This document shows positions 41,211-51,364 of a stretch of 64,000 nucleotides of DNA, in pieces. The stretch spans positions 92,793,034 to 92,857,033 of the forward strand of contig OX123186.2 in NCBI GenBank assembly GCA_944739405.2, written 5' to 3'. This DNA is from Euclidia mi (taxonomy: Eukaryota; Arthropoda; Insecta; Lepidoptera; Erebidae). The position numbers were made by a program, and so were the translations under genes. The notes under the pieces were generated by a model that did not search any database, was not told the origin of the DNA, and was given only the letters and a program-made list of their open reading frames with translations. Numbering within the stretch: position 1 is the first letter of the stretch; every line of letters begins with the position of its first letter.

Positions 41211-42304
41211 TGTAAAGAAATACCGTTTACTACCCGGGAAAGAATTTGTCGTTAGATGAGGGAGGGAGAAGGAATAGGAGACGGAGCTTTCGGCAATCTC
41301 AATCACCGAACGAAACGCAATAGTTCAGGTACTGTTACTTTACGTCGATTTTCTGTGAGAGGGTAGTACTTCCCCGGCCGAGCCGGCCCATTCATGCAGA
41401 AATCAGCAAGGCTCTACTACCTGTTTATAAAGGGTAAAATTATACGTACATGCAAAACCAAATGGGACTATTTTGAAATGTCATGTCTTTGCTAGTACTC
41501 TGATTGAAACCGCTGGCTAAGACCACACAGAATTTTTTTTGAAAATCATTGGAAGAGAAATTGAATGTTAGCCATGCAGTTTACAGGGATAATTTTTACA
41601 ATAGTTATGATTTAGCGGTCAAATTATTAGACAAAAATACGTATTGTACTGATTCGTTGAACAAAAAAGCAAAGGAAATCCGCCTTGAGTAATAGCCAAG
41701 AAAATAAAAAAGGGGGAAAATATATCTCAATGCCGTAACGGAGTTCACATTGGCAAGTGGAAAGACAAAAGGGAAATAAAACTTGCGGCTTTCATTAATT
41801 ACAATAAAAATATGTGTGGCGTCGACCTTCAAGATCAGATGCTAAGTTATTATCCCTGTGAAAGGAAGAGATTGCGTTGGTATATCAAAATACAGTAAAA
41901 TCTGACTAAACGGGACCTGGATAAGTGAGAAAACTCTATTATTGAGAACTACAATGAGGTCGCGGCATTTTTCACCGAATTATCTCTGTTAATGGGACTT
42001 TTTGAGCCTGGTTAAATGAGATTTGATTTCTAGGATTTTTCGATGTTTACTTCTATAATTGGGACTCTGGTGCTCAATTTCCTGTAAAATTTGCATATCA
42101 GAAATGGTAGTATACAGAGAGCTTAATATATATTTTGTAACAACTAAATGTAACCTATATTACGCAAATAACCGATTTCAATTTGAATTTGACAGAAACG
42201 AGTATGACGCGGTGTGATTTTAGAGAAATATTATTGAATCTTATTTACCCGAGTTAACATCACAGTCGCAACCCACGCAGAAGAGACATGGAGACCAACA
42301 CAAG

Positions 42305-42505
42305 TTGACGAAAATCGAAAAGGTGACACAGCGATGTCTAAGCACCACTGGCAAGACAGTAAACAGGACGGCCAGAAAATACTGCAGAAATTGCTACAAA
42401 AATAAAAAAAGGGTAGACACTACCTTCGAATGCAATGACTGCACTGGCTCTTTGCCGTTGTGTATGGATTGCTTTTTTAAATTACATAACTGTACTCGTA
42501 AATAA
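42305..42505 (+). pseudogene. piggyBac transposase relic, C-terminal Cys-rich domain
   Basis: RKYCRNCYKNKKRVDTTFEC, then NDCTGSLPLCMDCFFKLHNC. The spaced Cys pairs and final His-x-Cys are typical of the C-terminal zinc-binding domain that piggyBac transposases use to bind their ends. Confidence 0.8.
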
Positions 42506-42795
42506 TTATATATTTTATGTATCTTTCTGTACTTTTCAAGTTAGAATGTATAAGTCGTTGATTTGATATGATATTATAATGATTTTGTAATAAAGAAAAC
42601 AAGTCAAAACTTTTTTCTAATGTTGATTTTTGCCTATACAAATGTTTATATGTGCGTCAATTTTGAATAATTTGATATATTGTAAGCCTTTTTGTTCTTT
42701 TCTATTCAAAATAAGGTTGAATTTCTTTGATTTGATAAAATATTATGATAACTGTGTAATAGCATGCATCAACATGAATGTTGATTTTTGTTCAT

Positions 42796-43073
42796 ATAAA
42801 TGTCTAATATATATGGTCCGTGTGGTCACGGATTAAGAATACGGAATTTCACCACCCCATATCATCCCATATGTGTCGTAAGAGCCGACAGAGAGAGCAT
42901 ATATTATGCAGAGAAAAGCACTGTAAGAGAAGGAAAACTTAATACAAACCCTGTACAACCCGTTTGGCCAGCGTGGTATAGTAGGCCAATTCCTCCTTTC
43001 AAAGTAGAGGCCTAGTCCAACAGTGGACTGTTACAGGCTGATAATGAATGGAGAAATGAAATAAATGTCTAAT
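42796..43073 (+). mobile_element. SINE (family D) with 13-bp target duplication
   Basis: ATAAATGTCTAAT at 42796-42808 and 43061-43073 flanks an insert (42809-43060). The insert ends with GTAGAGGCCTAGTCCAACAG, TGGACTGTTACAGGCTGATA and a short ATGAATGG tail, a widespread lepidopteran short repeat. A 3' fragment of the same family is at about 50380-50440. Confidence 0.85.
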
Positions 43074-43123
43074 TGTGCGTTAATTTTGATTAAAGTATTT
43101 AATCAAAATTAACGCACAATTAG
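43069..43123. repeat. perfect 26-bp-arm palindrome
   Basis: CTAATTGTGCGTTAATTTTG through GATTAAA, three-base loop GTA, then the exact inverse. Its left arm overlaps the SINE target duplication, so the SINE landed beside a pre-existing hairpin or an element end. Confidence 0.9.
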
Positions 43124-43654
43124 AATTTTTTTAGGTTAGGCTTTTCTTTAATTACACTTAAAGAAAGACTGATTATTAAACTTTTAATGATTATAAAATG
43201 TTTTCGTCCTAACGGCGTTCGCTCATCGTCTTTAGAAGAAGTGTCTGGGAGTCAGTGCAACTTGCCATATTTTAAAGTGACATAATTATAACATATTTAT
43301 ATGTTGAGCAGCAGCGATGGCTGTTCCTTGAAGAACAATCCATGCAAGTATGATATACGATAGTGTGTTTGTTTGTCCTTCTTTCATGTCGCAACGGACT
43401 CATTTTGTGGTATGATTTTCATGTGTGGTGATAGTTATGAGGCTGGAAAGTAACGTTGACTACTTTGTACCGCACGCGGTCGAAATCTAGTAGAAAATAT
43501 TTTATAGTAAATGCGGTAATGCCATATCAATGAGGAATATCGCCCAATCTTCCTTTTCTTCTCTTCTTTACCCTAATAGATCTTTATTTCTGTAGTTTTG
43601 TCTTTTGAATTATACTGTATCTTTATATTATTTTCTTATTTATTTTTATTTCAG
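43124..43654. other. spacer before FW15, nothing recognised
   Basis: Ends with a long T-rich tract and TTTTTATTTCAG. Confidence 0.5.
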
Positions 43655-43863
43655 GGCCAACTTTCGTGCATACAGCAAGAGGATCTCGGTTCATACTGTC
43701 CAGAGGCTACAAATTTGTCAAACACAGATACCAAGGCCTAAAAGTGAGGTGGTACTGTAGCCACCATTCCTATGGCTGCAAAGCGGTAATCTTTACAGTA
43801 GAAAATGAGTTCGTGTCTATAAAGGAAGAACATAACCATGAACCACCGAAAAAGCTGTTCTAA
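43655..43863 (+). CDS. mod(mdg4): FW15: alternative 3'-terminal FLYWCH exon (intact)
   Basis: Acceptor TATTTTTATTTCAG, split-codon GG, then 68 codons to TAA. The unit reads PTFVHTARGSRFILSRGYKF, VKHRYQG, VRWYC (first zinc Cys), YGCKAVIFTVENE (second Cys) and KEEHNHEPPKK (His pair). All FLYWCH landmarks are present and there is no ATG before or inside the domain. This makes it a good reference unit for the array: a protein can only come from splicing onto an upstream coding exon that ends one base into a codon. A poly(A) signal is 92 bases after the stop. Confidence 0.93.
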
Positions 43864-44419
43864 GGTCAATTTACAAAGGCTTCCATGAAAACCAGGCTGC
43901 AGTAAAACAGACTTTGTGCTTGACGTTGAGTATTTAACAATATAAAACTGTTTTAATAAAAGCAAGCATTTTGTATCAAAAAGACAGGAAGAGGTGACAT
44001 TTTGAAGAAGCTTAATTTGAATGCTTTTAGTTTGTAATGCCATTTATGTTGGTTGTCTTGATATGATGATTTACTGTTTGCAATGGTATCGATGTATTTT
44101 GTATAAAGTATGCCACACAACACTTAAAAGCAAATAGTAATATAATTGTGCAGACCTTTTGTTACCTAAATTGCAATTGAATGCCATAAAACAAAACCCT
44201 GCTTAACACCAAACAGCATACTAATTTGTACAACTATGTTGATACGATAACTAAAAGTAGCACGGTTTAAAATATAAAATATGATAACGAACAAATGTGT
44301 GCGTTTCAAAAAATATTTTAAAATATTAAACCGACTCCAAAACTGTCAACTGAAAAGTAAAAAATATAATATTTTCAAAAACAATCATTGTTGAAATTGG
44401 TGCCAGCCAAGAGTACACA

Positions 44420-44420
<1 letters not shown>
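43864..44420. other. FW15 3' flank, nothing further recognised
   Basis: Contains the FW15 poly(A) signal at 43955-43960, then AT-rich sequence. Confidence 0.5.
43955..43960 (+). terminator. poly(A) signal AATAAA for FW15
   Basis: Canonical hexamer 92 bases after the FW15 stop. Confidence 0.6.

Positions 44421-44507
<87 letters not shown>
44421..44507. repeat. (AC)n microsatellite, about 43 units
   Basis: Pure dinucleotide run; the minus-strand frame in it is an artefact. Confidence 0.97.
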
Positions 44508-44508
<1 letters not shown>

Positions 44509-44629
44509 TTAAATTTAACTTACCCATCACGCACATGCGTTTGTAATGAGACATGAATTGACAGTGACATTTTGTTTCTTGAAACGAAATATGTATTCTT
44601 CTATATATTAAAAGAATTTGTGTTTTATA

Positions 44630-44870
44630 ATACGAGTCGGCCAGCCCGTTCTACCCAACCGATTCGCATGATTTTTTTTTTAAATGAAAGCTCTCGCTGC
44701 ATAGATTTGTCATCAAGCATTAGAAATTACCTAACTTGCACATTCATCAAGTTATACGCAAAAACAGTTTTCTCCCATACATTTTTTACGTTTTCGTAGC
44801 CGTAGTCAATGACTTACTGCTTCTATATATCTGGTTCTCATTGAGGTAGGCGTTTCCTTAACACGTGCTG
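44630..44870. mobile_element. RTE-type non-coding fragment
   Basis: GTCGGCCAGCCCGTTCTACC followed by AACCGATTCGCATGATTT and AAATGAAAGCTC resembles the degraded 3' region of lepidopteran RTE elements. Family assignment is tentative. Confidence 0.4.
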
Positions 44871-45349
44871 AAAAAAGATCTTTCATTTGATGGTATGATC
44901 ATTTAAATTGGGTAAGTTTGAAGGAAGATAGGTGTGGACATTGAACTTATTTTTCAATATTTTCCTATAAATTTCTTAAGATTCCATTGCTTTCTCTCTA
45001 CATGGACGGTTCTAAATTCAAAAATATTTTTATGGCATCTAATAAGTTCCTTGCGGTAACTGCCAGGAAAACCGTTATGCCTCCTTAAGGTGACCTTCCC
45101 TTACTTTCATACGGGTGTGAGTGTGGTGGTGTGTAAAATTATACCTATGCATACATTTCCCCAAATGTAGTGAAATTTCCGCCTAATGTTGGGAAAATCA
45201 ACCCTATAGACGGGTAAATTACGTTTATGTTAGGAAATTTTTTTGTGTTTTTAAATTACGGACTTTCTTCGGGCATCTTAATTTTTTTATGTGGAACATA
45301 TTATAGCGGTTCATAGTACTATGATGCGTATTGTCATATAATTATATTA

Positions 45350-45650
45350 CAAGTGGTAGTTATGGTAGAAATTGTAGCTTAGGTAAGAATAGTAATTTTG
45401 AGAGATAATGTACTTTTGACAGCACCGGCGGTTTTGGTAGAAATGGTAGTTTAAAAAAAAAGGTAGATATGATAGTGTTAGTACGAATAGTAGTTTTGAT
45501 AGGAATAGTATTTTAAGTAGCAATAGTCGTTTTGGTAGAAATGGTATTTTTGGCCTATGTGGTAGTTCTTTGCATAAAAATCTTGGTGGAAATTTCACAA
45601 TACCTAAGGTGCAACGCAAAGCCAATGTGTTGAGAGAAGAAGTTTTGTGA
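45350..45650 (+). pseudogene. relic of a Gly/Asn/Ser/Phe/Arg repeat-coding sequence
   Basis: The plus strand carries many variants of GGTAGAAATGGTAGT and AATAGTAGTTTT. The translation gives GSYGRNCSLGKNSNFER, one TAA, then STGGFGRNGSLK. After an A-run frameshift it continues as TNSSFDRNSILSSNSRFGRN and LCGSSLHKNLGGNFTIPKVQ to TGA at about 45650. It looks like a decayed low-complexity (FGRN)-type protein segment. I do not recognise the parent gene. Confidence 0.4.
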
Positions 45651-46428
45651 TATATGTATATATATTTTTTGGTAAGGATATCATCTTTTTACTTATTAGA
45701 TAAGGCTACAATGTACTCATCATACCTATAGGTAAGAGCTTTTTTATAATATTAAAATATGCTGTGGAGCAGCACGGGTCCTCTAGTTAAAATATTAATG
45801 TGTATCAGTTATTTAATAAAATTGTAGAATGTACATGCACTAATTAAGACATTTTATACAACACTGAAGAAGTAAAGCTCTCACAGTTTTGTATTAAACT
45901 TAGTCATAAATAATATTAAAATACAACTAAAAATAATGTTATTTGCTTTTATTTACTTTTACCTATAACAACACTCATGGAAAATTTTTCCTGTTTGATC
46001 TGCAAGTGGTAAATCCAACTTTGGCTCGCCAGCATTCAACCGCTTCCCATGATCTTACTAGGTTGTTAGTCCGTTTTCTAGGAAAACTGCCAATGTTTCA
46101 TTTTTCTGCGCATATTTCATATACTCCTCATCTGGCGTAGACTTCGTTGTGATCCTAAGACTTCGCCTTGGACACCGGAGACCGTATACTTGAGCGTATA
46201 ACTGACTGTCAAAGATCATGAGGCAAGCTGTAGGGCTTAGCGAGTACATAGACAAGGCATAGAGCGATTGACACTAAGCAACCTAATCCGCACTAACTTC
46301 TAAACTCTTCTTTTCTATTCTGCATGACAGTTTGTCGGTATCTCCACTGGGCTATCGCTGCTACAAAAAAATAAGTATGTAGAATATAATTTTCTATGTA
46401 CAATGTAAATTGACAGCTTTTTTTTCAG
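45651..46428. other. spacer before FW16, nothing recognised
   Basis: Short open frames at 45943-46140 (plus) and 46058-46255 (minus) show no domain. It ends in GCTTTTTTTTCAG. Confidence 0.5.
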
Positions 46429-46646
46429 GAGCCATCTTTACGCAGACGGCTAGAGGTGCTCGCGTCATCATCTTCAACGGCTACAAGTTCTTCAGACAAA
46501 GGATCACTTCTATGTAAGAGAGGTGGTACTGCAGTTATCACATGTACGGCTGCAGAGCGGTCATATTCACCGTAGGAATCAGTGTGATCTCTATCAAGCA
46601 TGAACACAATCACCCACCACCAAGAAATCTAAGTCTCAAATGTTGA
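46429..46646 (+). pseudogene. FW16: FLYWCH exon with one internal stop
   Basis: Strong acceptor GCTTTTTTTTCAG and split-codon GA, then AIFTQTARGARVIIFNGYKF, FRQRITSM. At 46515-46517 a TAA stands where siblings encode Lys, just before the RWYC motif. The rest of the frame is fully intact: RWYC (first zinc Cys), YGCRAVIFTV (second Cys), KHEHNHPPP (His pair) and a Leu-rich tail to TGA at 46644. One A-to-T change explains the defect. As spliced it would add only 28 residues and no zinc finger. It closely matches FW17 (FNGYKFFRQR), so these are tandem copies. Confidence 0.85.
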
Positions 46647-47753
46647 AAACTCAGCTATATTTATGGTTTTGGAGTGAATCGCTTTTAGAAGAATTGGTCT
46701 TCCATTTCAATGCTTATTTTGTATTCGTGCTTAAACTGTCTTATAGTTAGACTGCCTCATACACAGCCTTAATAACTACACTTAGATTTCAAGTATATAA
46801 CATTTATTGTCTATTACTTAATTGTATAGTAGAGATAACACAAACAAATGTAAACTGAATAAAGATTTGGAAATTATTTGTATCTGCTGTACACTAACAT
46901 ATCTTGGTCCAACCATTTGAATTTCTTTCCCCTTTTTTCTTTTTCGAGTGATTGTGTGGCCAACTCTGATGGCGGTATTTTATATTTGCAGCTGTATTAT
47001 TTATCTGTCAAAAAATGGATGTACATTTACCTGCCTTCATTTGACCGTAGCATTGAGTAGTTCAGTTTAATATTAGAATTCAGTGCTTTATTATAAAGTG
47101 CTAAGTTAATCACATAGCTATCTGATAGACATATAATATTATTATATTATCTTGCTAATGAATATGGTTGCATTTAGTATGTATTACTTGTGTGTGATAT
47201 TAAGTCTGGAGGTGTAGACGTTATATAGGAATTGTGTAGTGTGCAAAACATGAACTGTGTGAGTCAATTTCATATCATCATGTATTAAGTTTTAAGTTTC
47301 ACAATGATAGCATTTAATAATATAAGTATGAAATAAAAAATACTACTGTGTTTACTATTGTTAGACAATCTTATGTGGTAAAATATGATTTTATTGGCAA
47401 TTTAGAAAATATTTAGCTATTAGAAATATTATTGAAACTAATAGATTTTCATGTTTTATTCGTCGACAGCCTTGGTCACAATGAATTGTCCTGTAGCAGG
47501 AGCTCTGTCCCAACTTCACAATACACCTACACCTACATGGTAATTTTCGTCAGTGTCTTATTCGCGTGCTAACCTCAGGTACGCGATGATGGGAAAGTAC
47601 AATATATGTCTTTACTGTAATGGCAGTACAGTAGACTTATGGCGATTATTGGGCAACAGCGTGAATTGCCTTGGGCCGTCTAATCTAGTGGTAGAAGATT
47701 TTATGATAATATGCAAAGATTTGATCGGCAATATGTTTTACTTATGATATTTA
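46647..47753. other. AT-rich spacer, nothing recognised
   Basis: Includes an AATAAA at 46858-46863 that could serve FW16. An open stretch at 47553-47747 has no domain. Confidence 0.5.
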
Positions 47754-47899
47754 CTCGCTTAATAATGTGCCCGGTATATGGCAATAGTCTCTAAATATCT
47801 ATCATATTGGGACCTAAACATAACTGGCGACACGTGGGTGTGTAATACAACTCTGCCTACGCCTTCGGGGATAATAGGCGTGAAGTTATGTTATTAAGT
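47754..47899 (+). mobile_element. SINE 3' part (family A)
   Basis: CTCGCTTAATAATGTGCCCG, ATGGCAATAG, CTGCCTACGCCTTCGGGGAT and AGGCGTGAAGTTATGTTAT match the copy at 49574-49848. Confidence 0.8.
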
Positions 47900-47996
47900 T
47901 ATGTTTATTTACATTTGAAAAATAAAATAGCATAAAGTAAGTATAGCATGTTCCTATGATCATCTGTTTTCTAACCCATTTATTTGTTGTTTTCAG

Positions 47997-48205
47997 GTCC
48001 ATTCTTTAAAGAGTCGAGGAGAGGTGCTCGCATAATAATGTTCAACGGGTACAAATTCTTCAGACAAAGAGTGAGCTCGTCTTTCAAAGTGCGATGGTTC
48101 TGCAGTCATCAACGGTTTGGCTGCAAAGCTGCTATATTCTCTGTCGAAGATCAAATAATTACCGTCAAACACGAACATAACCATTTACCGCCAGCAAACC
48201 CATGA
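47997..48205 (+). CDS. mod(mdg4): FW17: alternative 3'-terminal FLYWCH exon (intact)
   Basis: Acceptor TTGTTGTTTTCAG, split-codon GT, then 68 codons to TGA. It reads PFFKESRRGARIIMFNGYKF, FRQRVSS, VRWFC (first zinc Cys), FGCKAAIFSVEDQ (second Cys) and KHEHNHLPPAN (His pair). It is the working sister of FW16; the duplicated pair share FNGYKFFRQR, but FW17 keeps a Lys codon (TTC AAA GTG) where FW16 has TAA. A poly(A) signal lies about 435 bases downstream. Confidence 0.93.
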
Positions 48206-48780
48206 ATGTCTGACAACCGGCCGCATCGACGTTTGTGAAACAACTGAGCTCAAATTGTAGATAGATATCGAGTTGCCATTTTTTGCACGCTAGAGGCGCA
48301 ACTATTAGCGCCTGTTGTACAATAATAATTATTATAGTGTAGTTGTAAATTAAGGTTATGTGAATCATTGCTTATTTTTATTCTTTTTACAGTTTTATGT
48401 ACGAGTTTGTATCAGTATACTTGAATTGTCATGTTTTAGCTAGTTTGTACAGCATAATAATATAATTATATTTGAATAGAAGCGTTATTAACGGTGAAAG
48501 TAGGTACTTCAAGTAAAAGTAAAAGCCTATTCCCACAATTTAAGTACCTACCTATAGTATTATAATTTTGTAAATACCGTAGAATACCTCAAAAGTATAC
48601 ACAAGGCAATATTGTACACAAATCACACATGTAAACGAAAATAAATGGAAGAATCAATAAATGACATTTTTTATTTAGTCAAGTCTTAAAGTTTGTGTAT
48701 GTGCAGGATAGGAGCATAGCATCGGCATTAATTTAATTTAATAGAATATGTTATATTCACAAGATGTTTCTTATATCAAA
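48206..48780. other. FW17 3' flank
   Basis: AT-rich and contains AATAAA at 48640-48645. No other feature recognised. Confidence 0.5.
48640..48645 (+). terminator. poly(A) signal AATAAA for FW17
   Basis: Canonical hexamer 435 bases after the stop. Confidence 0.4.
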
Positions 48781-48785
48781 ATATT

Positions 48786-48995
48786 TTTAAAGTACAAGAG
48801 GACACCCATTGCTTCGCCCGCACATTATTTTCTCGATCCCGTGGGAATCCCGGCAATCGCTTCTTAGTGCACCCATACGGTCCCCAAGAAACATACACGC
48901 CAAATTTCAGCTTCTTGCTTCCAATAGTTTTGGCTGTGGCTTGTCTGTTATTCAGTCAGTAACGCAAGAATTTTTATATTATTCAGATTATACAG
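48786..48995 (-). mobile_element. RTE-type 3'-end fragment
   Basis: GCTTCGCCCGCACATTATTT, TCGATCCCGTGGGAATCCC, CAAATTTCAGCTTCTTGC and TTGGCTGTGGCTTGTCTG match the common degenerate lepidopteran RTE tail, here in minus orientation. A similar fragment is at about 54650-54800. Confidence 0.6.
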
Positions 48996-49118
48996 AACAT
49001 GCGTACATCAAATCAGATAGAATATAAAATTTTATATAAGAAATGCATGCTGAAAGCAATTAGCGCCATGTTTACTTCAGCCCAACCTATAACAAAATGT
49101 ATGATGTTAACTTTTCAG

Positions 49119-49324
49119 GTGTCATTTTCACGCAGTCATTACGAGGTGCTCCAATTATCAGTAGAAACGGCTACAAATTCCGAAAGCATAGAGAAGTTGG
49201 GAGCAAGGTGAGATGGTTTTGTGCCCAACAGAATATCGGTTGTAGAGCTGTCATATTCACTATAAGAGATAAAGTTATTTCTATAAAGCATGACCATAAT
49301 CATAAACCACCGACTATTATGTAG
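49119..49324 (+). CDS. mod(mdg4): FW18: alternative 3'-terminal FLYWCH exon (intact)
   Basis: Acceptor GTTAACTTTTCAG, split-codon GT, then 67 codons to TAG. It reads VIFTQSLRGAPIISRNGYKF, RKHREVG, VRWFC (first zinc Cys), IGCRAVIFTIRDK (second Cys) and KHDHNHKPPT (His pair). The usual SRGAR is LRGAP, so the conserved Arg pair is partly changed, but zinc ligands are complete. An upstream ATG at 49097 lies in the intron. A poly(A) signal is 178 bases after the stop. Confidence 0.92.
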
Positions 49325-49502
49325 AATAGCTTTTTTTTGCCAAGCGTTCAGCATACGTGCCGTGCTCTTTGTAAGTCTTCAACTGGTTCTTACAACATAT
49401 AGGCTTACAACACTTTTACGTGATAGAAAATATCCCAAAGAGGATCAGAAGAGTCTATTAAATCAGTTTATTCATTTTCATTTGTAAATTTCTGATGAAA
49501 TC

Positions 49503-49508
49503 AATAAA
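49503..49508 (+). terminator. poly(A) signal AATAAA for FW18
   Basis: Canonical hexamer 178 bases after the FW18 stop. Confidence 0.5.
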
Positions 49509-49573
49509 ATAGTTTGTGATAAATATTGCCTTTTCTTTACAAGGGATGATATGCAGCTACATATATTAGACCA

Positions 49574-49848
49574 TAGCCCATTAGGCGATAGCCCAGTGGT
49601 GAACGTAACGGACAGCCGAGATGATGGTCTCGGGTTCGATCCCCAGGTACCGCAGGCACACACCTCTGACTTTTCGAAGTTATGTGTGCATTATAAATTA
49701 ATTATCGCTCGCTTAATGATGTGCCCGGTAGATGGCAATAGGCTCGCCCCCTATTACATTGATACCGAAACATACCTGGCGAAGTGTGGGTGTGTATACA
49801 TCTCTGCCTACCCCTTCGGGGATAAAAGGCGTGAAGTTATGTTATGTT
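49574..49848 (+). mobile_element. SINE (family A) with 13-bp target duplication
   Basis: ATATATTAGACCA is found at 49561-49573 and 49849-49861. The insert begins with a tRNA-like head, GGCGATAGCCCAGTGG (A box) and GGGTTCGATCCCC (B box), and ends AGGCGTGAAGTTATGTTATG. The apparent 115-codon frame over it is not a gene. Confidence 0.9.
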
Positions 49849-50082
49849 ATATATTAGACCAAGAATCGTCGAAAAAATACTTTTACCAACATGTGTAATC
49901 GATGAAAATTACCTTTTTCATTCCAAGTGGTTCAGGTTTTAGGGCCATAGTCCACAACGCTAATTGGCAGACTTTTGATGTATTTCAAGGAAATTATGAA
50001 GAGCTCTCAGACATGCAGGTTTTCTCATGATTTCTTTTTAATTATGATATAATTATATATAGTTCATTTATTTATAGACTCA

Positions 50083-50122
50083 CGCCTGTATACCCGAAGG
50101 AGTAGGCAGAGGCGTAATATAG
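50083..50122 (-). mobile_element. SINE (family A) end fragment, beside the FW19 acceptor
   Basis: CTCACGCCTGTATACCCGAA and GAGTAGGCAGAGGCGTAATA are the inverse of the family A 3' end. It ends about 30 bases before the FW19 acceptor, so it forms part of the branch-point region. Confidence 0.75.
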
Positions 50123-50152
50123 TTTTTTTAAATATATTTATTTATTTTACAG

Positions 50153-50343
50153 TCACATTTATCGGTGATCGCTTTTTACTCTGCCAAGGATTCAAATTCA
50201 CTAAACATCGATCAACGTCAAATGGCCTTAAGATTCGGTGGCATTGCACCAAGCAAAAGTACGGATTAAGAGCAGTAATATTCACGGTGGGACTAGAAGT
50301 TAAAAAATATAATATGACACATACACACCCGCCGTCATTCTAA
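50153..50343 (+). CDS. mod(mdg4): FW19: divergent FLYWCH terminal exon (open; one Cys ligand lost)
   Basis: Acceptor TATTTATTTTACAG, split-codon TC, then 62 codons to TAA. It reads TFIGDRFLLCQGFKFTKH, IRWHC (first zinc Cys), YGLRAVIFTV, and YNMTHTHPPSF (His pair). The second ligand Cys of the usual GCKA is Leu (GLRA), so a normal C2H2 site cannot form. A Cys in LLCQG near the start is a possible but speculative replacement. The front is shortened: no SRGA segment. Its YN-x3-HxH end resembles the 3'-array units FW21-FW23. It is either a recently relaxed unit on the way to decay or a variant fold. Confidence 0.75.
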
Positions 50344-50379
50344 TGTGATATGAAGATATTACGATCAGTATGTAGAGCC

Positions 50380-50445
50380 TTGGGTAGGCCTATGCGCAAT
50401 GTCCAGCAGTGGTCGTCTCTAGGATAAGATAATGAATAAAGATAA
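50380..50445 (+). mobile_element. SINE (family D) 3' fragment
   Basis: GTAGGCCTATGCGCAATGTC and CAGCAGTGGTCGTCTCTAGG, with an AATAAA at 50435-50440 that could serve as the FW19 poly(A) signal. Confidence 0.6.
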
Positions 50446-51157
50446 CGGGGCTGTGATGAAACTAAATTAAAAAGAGTAAAAAAAATATTATGATTTGGTA
50501 ACTGAAGTGGGTTGTCTTGTACAGGGAGCGCTTTCTGTTTTAAAATTGCTATTATTCATCCTACTTTAGGCATAGGGCATTGCTCTATCGTAATACGTTA
50601 TTTTGTCTATTGGTTGTTTTCAAATTACCAAAATTGTAAATAAAGTCTACTTACTGCTTGAACTACTAAAGGACTCAGAGTCCTTTGTAAGTTTGCAGCC
50701 AGAAATGTGTATATCCAAAAAAAAACTATTGTAATATAAGCTATAAATGTCATATTTTTAATTAATTGACGTAAATTGCTGGCAATATACGTAGTATACG
50801 AGTATGTTAAATTATTTTGTTTTAATTTATTTAACTCCTTTACTCCCTTTCGCTTGATCCATCATCAATGTTATTCTCCTTCTTGTGAATATATTTAATT
50901 ATTACCTTATGATCGATTTTGAATCTTATATAGAGCAACGATTCACCTCAGTTTGTTATTTCTTTGACGAATTGCTATCATGATCTATTAATATGTTCAA
51001 AACAAATAAACGTCATTAAATGGCTGTTGTGAGCATAAAATAGTTTGGTAGTTGCAGAAGCAAGATATTACAATCCTCTAACTTTCATTATCTATAACGT
51101 TTTTTAACTTAATTCACATATTTTCCCTTAAAGTAATAACTGTAGTTTCTTTTTCAG
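50446..51157. other. spacer before FW20, nothing recognised
   Basis: AT-rich. It ends in GTAGTTTCTTTTTCAG, a good acceptor for FW20. Confidence 0.5.
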
Positions 51158-51364
51158 ATCTGCCTCTTTATCCGTCCAATAAAGGAGGTCCTCTAGTATC
51201 TGTCGCCGGCCACAGATACACGGTACATCGAAAGAACAAGCAGACTATAAGATGGCGGTGTTACAATAGAAATGTACTGCATCGATCTTCACGTTCGCTT
51301 TTTGAGATTGTAATGTTATTAGAAGGGTAGAGGCGTAGATAACCATGATCCACCGGCTTTATGA
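51158..51364 (+). pseudogene. FW20: FLYWCH exon with multiple frameshifts
   Basis: The acceptor and split-codon AT are intact, followed by LPLYPSNKGGPLVSVAGHRY and IRWRC (first zinc Cys). A frameshift comes next. The second part of the domain appears in another frame as CTASIFTF, and the end (DNHDPPAL to TGA at 51362) in a third. The main frame stops at TAG 51328. The His pair is reduced to one. It is clearly non-functional, and more decayed than FW16 or FW6. Confidence 0.8.

Larger units (their letters stand above)
40520..42600 (+). mobile_element. piggyBac-type DNA transposon relic
   Basis: The left end is TTAA (40520-40523) followed by CACCTTCATTGTCAATC, consistent with piggyBac termini. 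Decayed transposase pieces follow in order. First is an acidic N-terminal region at 40623-40949 (DDDTFAGSDIDDND, SESDSESEEEE). Next is SRISKWKPLTVQEFKIFIGL at 40968-41210. Then come a DNFYNSYDLAVKLL block near 41590 and a CGVDLQDQMLSYYP block near 41820. Last is a Cys-rich C-terminus at 42305-42505. I could not find the matching right terminus. A segment at about 41892-42070 with repeated GGGAC and TAANTGAGA words looks like a pogo/Tigger-type fragment nested inside. Confidence 0.8.

Noticed and set aside
44326..44508. Minus-strand frame with alternating Val-Cys
   Set aside because: It is the AC microsatellite read in frame.
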